A program made the translations under genes and the position numbers. The notes below the pieces were generated by a model. The model was not told where the DNA came from and searched no databases. It saw only the letters and a list, made by a program, of their open reading frames with translations. From positions 1 to 11,216 of the forward strand of contig DATLYT010000005.1 in the NCBI GenBank assembly GCA_035574455.1: a DNA stretch of 11,216 nucleotides, in the 5' to 3' direction. The stretch comes from DATLYT01 sp035574455 (GTDB lineage: Bacteria > Bacteroidota > Ignavibacteria > UBA10030). Below are positions 6,013 to 11,216 of the stretch, one piece after another (positions within the stretch are counted from its first letter, which is position 1; each line of letters starts with the position of its first letter).

Positions 6013-8250
6013 ATGCACCGTCGTTTCGGTTTTGTGATTCCGGCTGTTCTCTTTTTCTTATTCGGGCCGATGCACACATCGTCCCTATGGGGTCAATCCC
6101 GAACATCAACGAATTGGGAAGCCAAGTTTCGCGCCATTCCCAACGCGGAGAAGCAGAGCGAATACATGAAGCGCATTTCCGCCCGGCCGCATCATCTCGG
6201 CTCGCCGTACAACAAAGATAACGCCGAGTGGATGCTCGCCCTGTTCAAATCGTGGGGACTCGATGCAAAGATCGAAACGTTCGACGTGCTCTTCCCGACT
6301 CCGAAAGAGCGCGTCGTCGAGCTTGTTGAGCCGACGAAATTCACGGCGAAGCTTCAAGAGCCAACCGTATCCGCCGACCCGACCTCCAACCAACACAACG
6401 AACAACTCCCAACTTACAACGCTTACTCAGCGGACGGCGATGTGACCGCCCCGCTAGTTTATGTGAACTATGGAATCCCCGAAGACTACGAGCAGCTGGA
6501 GCGTCTCGGCGTATCGGTGAAAGGCTGCATTGTCATTGCCCGCTACGGGGCGTCGTGGCGCGGCATCAAGCCGAAGGTTGCCGCCGAACATGGCGCGGTC
6601 GGTTGCATCATCTACTCCGACCCGCGCGAGGATGGCTACTTTCAGGGTGATACATTTCCTGAAGGACCGTGGCGACCGCGGGATGGCGTTCAGCGCGGCA
6701 GCGTGATGGATATGCCGTACTATCCCGGCGACCCGCTTACACCCGGCATCGGCGCAACCAAAGACGCCAAGCGGCTCGACCTGAAGGAAGTCAAAACACT
6801 CACGAAAATCCCTGTACTTCCCATCTCCTACGCAGATGCTCAGCCGCTTCTCGCGGCGCTGAAAGGCCCCGTCGCTCCCGAAAGCTGGCGCGGGGCATTG
6901 CCGATCACCTACAAAATCGGTCCGGGTCCGGCGAAAGTGCGACTCAAGGTGGAATCCAGTTGGGATGTAAAGACAATCTACAACGTCATCGTCACGATTC
7001 GCGGCTCGGTCTATCCTGACGAGTGGATCATTCGCGGCAATCATCGCGACGCGTGGGTGAATGGAGCGCAGGATCCGACCTCCGGCATGGTCGCGCAGAT
7101 GGAAGAGATGCGCGGCATGGCGGAGCTCCTGAGGCAAGGATGGAAACCGAAGCGCACGATCATCTACTGCGCTTGGGACGCGGAGGAGCAAGGACTGCTC
7201 GGCTCGACGGAATGGGCAGAAGCCCATGCCGACGAACTCAAACAAAAGGCCGTCGCCTATATCAACACCGATTCTAACGGGCGCGGCTTTCTGTTTGCCG
7301 AAGGTTCGCATACGTTGGAGAAACTGGTGAACGCCGTCGCGAAAGAAATCGAGGATCCTGAAAAGAAGATTTCCGTCTGGAAGCGCTCGCAGCTCTGGCG
7401 CATTGCAAACTCACGGCCTGAAGACCGCCAGGAAGCGCGGTCGCGACCCGACCTGCGAATCGGTGCTCTCGGCTCCGGCTCGGACTACACGGCATTCCTC
7501 GACCATCTGGGCATCGCGTCGTTGAATTTCGGCTACGGGGGCGAAGATGGCGGTGGAATCTATCACTCGATCTACGATAGTTACCATTGGTACACCAATT
7601 TTGCCGATACGGATTTCAGCTACGGTCGCGCGTTGTCGCAAACCTGCGGCACGGCGGTCATTCGTCTTGCTGATGCCGATATTCTGCCGTTTGATTTCAA
7701 CAACTTTACCGACACCATCCACCGCTACGTGGACGAACTGAAACGAACGCACAAGGAGATGCAAGAGAAGATCAAAGAGCGGAACAAGCAGATTGAGGAG
7801 GGGGTGTTTACCGCGATTGCCGACCCGAAGAAGTCGTTCGTCCCGCCATCGGTTCAGGAAGTTCCCCTGCACATCAATTTTGCCCCGCTCGACAACGCCG
7901 TTGATGCGTTGGCGAAGGTTAGCGACCGCTACGACAAGGCACTGAAGAAGGCCCAGGGATCCTCGCTTACTCAAGCTATGGTGAAGGCCGTGAATGCCAA
8001 GCTTATTCTGAGCGAACGGAAGTTGACCAATCCAGACGGATTGCCCGGGCGACCGTGGTTCAAGCATCTGATTTACGCGCCGGGGTTTTACACCGGCTAC
8101 GGCGTGAAGACGATTCCGGGTGTTCGAGAAGGGATTGAGCAGAAAAAGTGGAGCGAGGCGGAAGCCGAAATCGTGCGTGTGGCAAAGGCGTTGCAAGAAT
8201 TCGCGGTGCTGGTAGATTCGGCGGCGAGCGAGTTGGAGAAGACAAAGTAG
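6013..8250 (+). CDS. Exported M28 metallopeptidase, glutamate carboxypeptidase II/PSMA-like
   Basis: The 745-aa protein begins with a signal peptide (basic MHRR, hydrophobic 7-20, likely cleavage near LWG-Q at 27-28; no lipobox cysteine). The domain order matches human PSMA (750 aa): split protease domain, a PA insertion (about 110-310), the M28 catalytic core, and a C-terminal helical dimerisation domain (about 565-745). Di-zinc ligands are visible: H344 in NHRDAW, D354 in DPTSG, E391/E392 in WDAEEQG, D420 in NTDS and H518 in YHSIYD. It should release amino acids from the C-termini of peptides in the periplasm or outside the cell. By alignment from memory, the Lys that binds the terminal glutamate in PSMA is replaced by Gly (G695) while the neighbouring Tyr (Y696) is kept, so specificity may not be for glutamate. 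It is the first gene of a three-gene run and has a GGAGG ribosome-binding site. Confidence 0.93.
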   Translation: MHRRFGFVIPAVLFFLFGPMHTSSLWGQSRTSTNWEAKFRAIPNAEKQSEYMKRISARPHHLGSPYNKDNAEWMLALFKSWGLDAKIETFDVLFPTPKERVVELVEPTKFTAKLQEPTVSADPTSNQHNEQLPTYNAYSADGDVTAPLVYVNYGIPEDYEQLERLGVSVKGCIVIARYGASWRGIKPKVAAEHGAVGCIIYSDPREDGYFQGDTFPEGPWRPRDGVQRGSVMDMPYYPGDPLTPGIGATKDAKRLDLKEVKTLTKIPVLPISYADAQPLLAALKGPVAPESWRGALPITYKIGPGPAKVRLKVESSWDVKTIYNVIVTIRGSVYPDEWIIRGNHRDAWVNGAQDPTSGMVAQMEEMRGMAELLRQGWKPKRTIIYCAWDAEEQGLLGSTEWAEAHADELKQKAVAYINTDSNGRGFLFAEGSHTLEKLVNAVAKEIEDPEKKISVWKRSQLWRIANSRPEDRQEARSRPDLRIGALGSGSDYTAFLDHLGIASLNFGYGGEDGGGIYHSIYDSYHWYTNFADTDFSYGRALSQTCGTAVIRLADADILPFDFNNFTDTIHRYVDELKRTHKEMQEKIKERNKQIEEGVFTAIADPKKSFVPPSVQEVPLHINFAPLDNAVDALAKVSDRYDKALKKAQGSSLTQAMVKAVNAKLILSERKLTNPDGLPGRPWFKHLIYAPGFYTGYGVKTIPGVREGIEQKKWSEAEAEIVRVAKALQEFAVLVDSAASELEKTK

Positions 8251-8254
8251 GACG

Positions 8255-9160
8255 ATGCAACATACGTTGCTCTTCCTTCAGACTCCGGCACGTTTCAGCT
8301 TCTGGCGCACGGTGTACAGTCATGGCTGGTGTTCCTTACCTCCGTTCAAGGTTGATAAAGAGAGAAAGACTTTCTCGCGCTTGCTTGAATGTGAAGACGG
8401 AACGCTGGTACACTGCGACATGCACGAGCGCAACTCCGGCATCGCCGTGAAGGCGACGAGTGTACGCCCATTGTCTGTCCGGAAAAAGCAAGAGGTGAGG
8501 CGTCAGCTCAGCAGTTGTTTCCGGCTTGATGAGGACATCTCTGACTTCTACACGGAAGCTCGCAGGCACGAAGCCTTTCGCTGGGTGCCGCGGATTGGTG
8601 CGGGGCGATTGCTCCGGGCGCCGACGGTCTTCGAAGACGTCGTCAAGATGATCTGCACAACGAATTGTAGCTGGGCTCTTACCGAAATCATGGTCGACAA
8701 CCTGACGAAAAAATTAGGCAGAAAGTTTGGCGAGGCGTGGAGTTTCCCAAAGCCCGAAGTGATCGCGGGCGTGTCGGAACGGTTCATGCGTAAAGAAATC
8801 AGGTCGGGTTATCGCTCACCGTATTTGCTTGAGTTAGCAGAGAGGGTAGCTTCCGGCAAGCTCGACCTCGAATCATGGCGCTCGTCGACTCTGCCGACGC
8901 CGGAGCTGTTCAAACAGGTCCGCTCCGTGAAGGGGATGGGTGATTACGCCGCGGGAAATGTGATGAAACTCCTCGGCCGCTATGATTATCTCGGTCTCGA
9001 CTCCTGGGTGCGAGGACAGTTTGCGAAGATTCACAGGAACGGCCGTCGAGTAAGCGACAGGACGATCGAACGGCAGTACGCTCCATTCGGTCGTTGGCAG
9101 GGCCTGTTTTTCTGGCTGGATATGACGAAGAACTGGTACGACCGTCAGTTTCCGTTTTAA
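8255..9160 (+). CDS. HhH-GPD superfamily DNA glycosylase (AlkA/OGG-like)
   Basis: The 301-aa protein has an N-terminal AlkA/OGG-type beta domain (about 14-95) and a helical HhH-GPD half (about 115-300). The helix-hairpin-helix is seen around VRSVKGMGDYAAGNV (222-236), followed by the conserved catalytic aspartate D249 in LGLDSW. In bifunctional OGG1-type enzymes a lysine follows the GVG turn; here the turn is GMGDY (227-231), without lysine. It should therefore be a monofunctional base-excision glycosylase that removes alkylated or oxidised bases without strand cleavage. No Fe-S cysteine cluster is seen at the C-terminus. It starts 4 nt after the peptidase gene, and the Shine-Dalgarno is poorly placed, so reinitiation is likely. 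The link to the peptidase is operon position only. Confidence 0.85.
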   Translation: MQHTLLFLQTPARFSFWRTVYSHGWCSLPPFKVDKERKTFSRLLECEDGTLVHCDMHERNSGIAVKATSVRPLSVRKKQEVRRQLSSCFRLDEDISDFYTEARRHEAFRWVPRIGAGRLLRAPTVFEDVVKMICTTNCSWALTEIMVDNLTKKLGRKFGEAWSFPKPEVIAGVSERFMRKEIRSGYRSPYLLELAERVASGKLDLESWRSSTLPTPELFKQVRSVKGMGDYAAGNVMKLLGRYDYLGLDSWVRGQFAKIHRNGRRVSDRTIERQYAPFGRWQGLFFWLDMTKNWYDRQFPF

Positions 9161-9161
9161 T

Positions 9162-10085
9162 ATGTTCATCGGGTTTCTCCATCGGGTGGTCCGTCTCCGG
9201 CTGCGGATACTCGGCCTCAGAAGTTCTTGGATAAGTCTCCCCAATTGTAGAGTTCATCTTTATTCCTATCACCATCCCTCAGCGACTGATACGCTGGTTC
9301 TCCTACATGGCGTGGGAACCTCCTCGAGCACGTGGCTTTACCTTTATCCGTTGATGATCCAGAAGTACTCGGTCGTTGCCATTGACCTGCCGGGCTTTGG
9401 ATTCTCGACCGTTGCGGACGAAAAAGGGTTTCTCACACTTCCGGAGCATCTTGCTGTTGTTGAGCAGTGTATTGAGCGACTCAATCTTCCGCACTGTACA
9501 CTCCTCGGTCATTCACTCGGAGGTTGGATTGCCTCGTTGTATGCTCTACGAAATTCTGAACGAACGACGGGTCTTGTCTTAATCAATCCGGCTGGAATTT
9601 ATACCGATGGTGTGGAGGAGCTCCGGAATCTGTTTGCCGTGCAGTCGACGGCTGACGTTCGGAGGCTCATGGAGAGGATGTGGTACCGCTATCCGTGGTA
9701 TTTCAAGCCGCTTTTTCCTGCCATCAAGAAAGAACTGATCGGCAGGAAGGTACCGCAGTTGATTCAATCCATTATGAGAGAAGATTTTTTGAACGACCGG
9801 CTTCAGAAGTTGTCGGTACCCGTCCATCTCATCTGGGGAGCCAACGATCGGTTGCTGAACGAACAGACGGTGCGCGTGTTTGGACAGACCGTTCAGCGGT
9901 TGGGTGTTGTATATATTCGCGAATGCGGACATGTGCCGCAGCTCGAGAAACCGAAGGAACTGGTAAAGCATCTGCGAAGGATATTGCAGGTGGACAATGG
10001 AGAAAAGCCAATCTCACGACACCTACTTCCCAGCCGGCTGCTGAAAAAGTCTTTTTCTGTTATTCTGAAGGAGCGAAGCGGCTAA
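9162..10085 (+). CDS. Alpha/beta hydrolase
   Basis: The 307-aa alpha/beta-hydrolase has the oxyanion HG (49-50) in LLHGVGTSS, DLPGFG (75-80), the nucleophile elbow GHSLGG (116-121, Ser118), acid D229 in WGANDR and H257 in ECGHVPQLEKP, so the catalytic triad is complete. The cap region (about 150-200) is rich in aromatic and basic residues. The basic N-terminus (HRVVRLRLRILG) could be a membrane-associating helix. The substrate is unknown; lipase, esterase or haloalkane dehalogenase-like relatives all share these motifs. The ATG at 9162 is 1 nt after the glycosylase stop, implying coupling. The domain ends near residue 275. The remaining tail (about 281-307), ending in FSVILKERSG and the TAA stop, is encoded by or beside an interspersed repeat. 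Confidence 0.92.
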   Translation: MFIGFLHRVVRLRLRILGLRSSWISLPNCRVHLYSYHHPSATDTLVLLHGVGTSSSTWLYLYPLMIQKYSVVAIDLPGFGFSTVADEKGFLTLPEHLAVVEQCIERLNLPHCTLLGHSLGGWIASLYALRNSERTTGLVLINPAGIYTDGVEELRNLFAVQSTADVRRLMERMWYRYPWYFKPLFPAIKKELIGRKVPQLIQSIMREDFLNDRLQKLSVPVHLIWGANDRLLNEQTVRVFGQTVQRLGVVYIRECGHVPQLEKPKELVKHLRRILQVDNGEKPISRHLLPSRLLKKSFSVILKERSG

Positions 10086-10156
10086 AGAATTTCTCCTTTT
10101 TGAATCAGATTGTTCATCCCGACATCCCCACAAGGAACGTCGGAATTCAGAATAAC
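10059..10156. repeat. 98-bp interspersed repeat with 11-bp terminal inverted repeats (MITE/REP-like)
   Basis: GTTATTCTGAA (10059-10069) and TTCAGAATAAC (10146-10156) are perfect inverted repeats bounding a 98-bp segment. The left part (TTCTGAAGGAGCGAAGCGGC and onward to AAAGAATTTCTCC) resembles a repeat class that I recall from many environmental bacterial genomes, of the form GTCATTCTGAGGAGCGAAGCGA; this is from memory and unverified. A second small stem, CCGAC/GTCGG (10119-10123, 10139-10143), lies inside. The repeat may extend left to about 10031, where a 10-bp palindrome CAGCCGGCTG and a GAAAAAG/CTTTTTC inverted repeat occur. Confidence 0.7.
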
Positions 10157-10162
10157 CTCTTG

Positions 10163-10309
10163 CTAGAGCGCTTCGTCGGTGATCAGATCCTCAGTGTCGT
10201 ATCGCATGGTCTCGTTGTTGAGCAACGGAATTCGCTGTCGTGCTTTCCGAATCAACAACGGAATCGCTACCAGCGACGAGAGGATCATCAAAATGGTCAA
10301 TCGTTTCAT
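10163..10309 (-). CDS. Putative 48-aa single-span membrane mini-protein
   Basis: A minus-strand ATG at 10309 opens a frame of 48 codons ending at TAG (10165-10163). The protein starts MKRLTILMILSSLVAIPLL, a positively charged N-terminus followed by one hydrophobic span (about 4-20), then a basic stretch RKARQR and a soluble acidic tail ending TDEAL. An AGGGG Shine-Dalgarno sits 8 nt upstream. Composition, start context and a sensible small-membrane-protein layout make it likely real. It lies 108 nt downstream of the partial minus-strand gene, on the same strand, with a strong hairpin between them. No family is recognised. It could be a subunit or regulator of a neighbouring membrane complex, but this cannot be shown. 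Confidence 0.6.
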   Translation of the reverse strand: MKRLTILMILSSLVAIPLLIRKARQRIPLLNNETMRYDTEDLITDEAL

Positions 10310-10337
10310 CGTGTTTCCCCTGAGCTTTATTTCTACG

Positions 10338-10366
10338 CGCAGGCGAGGGTTAAGACCTCGCCTGCG
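10338..10366. repeat. REP-like 11-bp hairpin between minus-strand genes
   Basis: CGCAGGCGAGG (10338-10348) and CCTCGCCTGCG (10356-10366) form a perfect GC-rich stem around the 7-nt loop GTTAAGA. No U-run follows on either strand, so a classic terminator is doubtful, although a stem this strong could still stabilise the 3' end of the upstream transcript. It resembles short mobile palindromes of the sort acted on by REP-associated transposases. Confidence 0.7.
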
Positions 10367-10417
10367 ATTTGTGTACTACAGTGTTGTCTAATGGTTCGCC
10401 GTTGTCCGGAAAAAGAA

Positions 10418-11216
10418 TTAACGGGCAATGTACGGCACGCCCCAGATCTGTGACGAGAACTGTGCCTTGTCATCGCGCAGCGAACCGCGAGTCAGCGCCG
10501 ACACGAAGAAGGTGTGGAAACCCGGGATGTTGGATTGCCAGGTTGCTTCATACACCCGTTGATAATTTGTTCCCACTTGTGTTTGTGAGACCAGCCTCAT
10601 CCGCTCCTGGAATGGCCTGACCATATCCGGCCGATTGCCCATCATCATGAACGGCCGATGCAGAGCAACCCAATCGGTATCAGGGTCAGCGCTCGTGAGT
10701 GTTACCCGCAGGCCGATCGATTGCCGTGTGCCGAGACTCGGCATATCCGGACGCCCACCACCGGTGTGAGAGGGCAGTTTCATGAAGTACTCGGTGGGGT
10801 CGGTGATCGTCGTTGTCGTATTGCCCACGGTAATATCCATTTTTGTGATCGTGATGTCCGAGTTGCTGGTCCCACCTTTTACCGCTGATACTTCTGCGGG
10901 TCTCCAACCTTTGTGTGCACTGTCCGCTCGAGCAGATTGTGCCGTGGTGCGGTAAAACTTGATTTTCCGCACGGTAACTTCCGTAAAGGGTTTCCGGATG
11001 ATTGTCCGGCCTGTATCCTGCGCGGAGTATTTTGCCACAATGAACACAGTCCCCTCCAAAGTGTGCGTCAGCGTTGCAATCAACGTCGTGTCGTTCGTCT
11101 GAGAAAACGTCACGTTACGATCGACGCTGGTGATATTCCGTCCCCATGCAATCGGGATAATCGGTACAGCGGTCTTGCCCAACCCAGCAACGTTCAACGA
11201 GGGTGGCCCACCGTCG
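10418..11216 (-). CDS. Hypothetical beta-rich protein, 5' end beyond the window
   Basis: On the minus strand the frame is open from the right edge to TAA at 10420-10418, giving the C-terminal 265 residues. The upstream sequence (GGPPSLNVAG) runs into the edge without a convincing start. An internal TTG at the 11197 side is not needed and I do not propose it as the start. The protein is rich in Thr, Ser, Val and Ile with alternating hydrophobic patterns, suggesting a secreted or cell-surface beta-sandwich. RPDM occurs twice (about 35 residues apart), and the end is a compact WGVPYIAR. There is no membrane span and no recognised sorting signal. I do not recognise a family. It is transcribed away from the right edge towards the hairpin and mini-protein. 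Confidence 0.75.
   Translation of the reverse strand, partial: DGGPPSLNVAGLGKTAVPIIPIAWGRNITSVDRNVTFSQTNDTTLIATLTHTLEGTVFIVAKYSAQDTGRTIIRKPFTEVTVRKIKFYRTTAQSARADSAHKGWRPAEVSAVKGGTSNSDITITKMDITVGNTTTTITDPTEYFMKLPSHTGGGRPDMPSLGTRQSIGLRVTLTSADPDTDWVALHRPFMMMGNRPDMVRPFQERMRLVSQTQVGTNYQRVYEATWQSNIPGFHTFFVSALTRGSLRDDKAQFSSQIWGVPYIAR

Noticed and set aside
6454..7311. 285-aa minus-strand frame and another of 261 aa at 7411-8196
   Set aside because: They lie antisense to the PSMA-like peptidase, whose motifs are intact throughout. Their compositions (Arg, His and Cys-rich) are typical of antisense shadows.
10338..10366. Hairpin as a bidirectional intrinsic terminator
   Set aside because: It is GC-rich and strong but not followed by a U-tract on either strand, and a REP-like repeat explains it as well.
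9680..10453. 257-aa plus-strand frame spanning the hydrolase 3' half and the intergenic repeats
   Set aside because: It is out of frame with the well-supported hydrolase and runs through a repeat, an opposite-strand mini-gene and a hairpin. It has no family motifs.

Overview
The window is ordinary-looking bacterial chromosome of medium GC. It has two gene blocks pointing away from each other near 4.6 kb, a transposase island at about 5.1-6.0 kb, and a repeat-rich 3' region at 10.03-10.37 kb. No RNA operon, tRNA, CRISPR array or recognisable defence system was found. Taxonomy can only be inferred. The mix of genes (PSMA-like M28 peptidase, orphan VKOR-type oxidoreductase, AcuC-like deacetylase, REP-associated transposase), the weak use of Shine-Dalgarno sites and the short interspersed palindromes would fit a Bacteroidota/Chlorobiota (Ignavibacteria-like) or similar environmental lineage. 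Promoter-like boxes match the -35/-10 pattern of the general housekeeping sigma factor, often TATATT with a 17-bp spacer.

Left edge (1-333): a TPP (thi-box) riboswitch on the minus strand. It has a good promoter upstream and a switching hairpin downstream, and its thiamin gene lies beyond position 1.

334-4584, minus strand: a tight five-gene operon, in transcription order ABC ATPase, ABC-2 permease (4-bp overlap), VKOR-family disulfide-forming membrane protein, histone-deacetylase-like metalloamidohydrolase, and Ca2+/cation antiporter. The promoter at 4593-4598 would give a nearly leaderless mRNA. A divergent, also nearly leaderless gene (4669-5082) encodes a 137-aa protein of unknown function.

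5083-6012: a mobile or decayed stretch. It holds a 39-aa mini-ORF, then an IS200-like REP-associated tyrosine transposase that carries a perfect 28-bp palindrome in frame inside its own coding region, then a minus-strand coding-like fragment without a start codon.

6013-10085, plus strand: a three-gene run with 1-4 nt gaps. It encodes an exported glutamate-carboxypeptidase-II/PSMA-like M28 metallopeptidase, an HhH-GPD DNA glycosylase of the monofunctional (non-lyase) type, and an alpha/beta hydrolase. The C-terminal tail and stop codon of the hydrolase lie inside a 98-bp interspersed repeat with 11-bp terminal inverted repeats (10059-10156).

10163-11216, minus strand: a 48-aa single-span membrane mini-protein preceded by a REP-like 11-bp-stem hairpin and by the 3' part of a beta-rich protein that runs off the right edge. 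The most interesting signals are the palindrome inside the transposase, the repeat that supplies a protein C-terminus, the two tiny ORFs, the paired near-leaderless promoters, and the mutually exclusive helices of the riboswitch.
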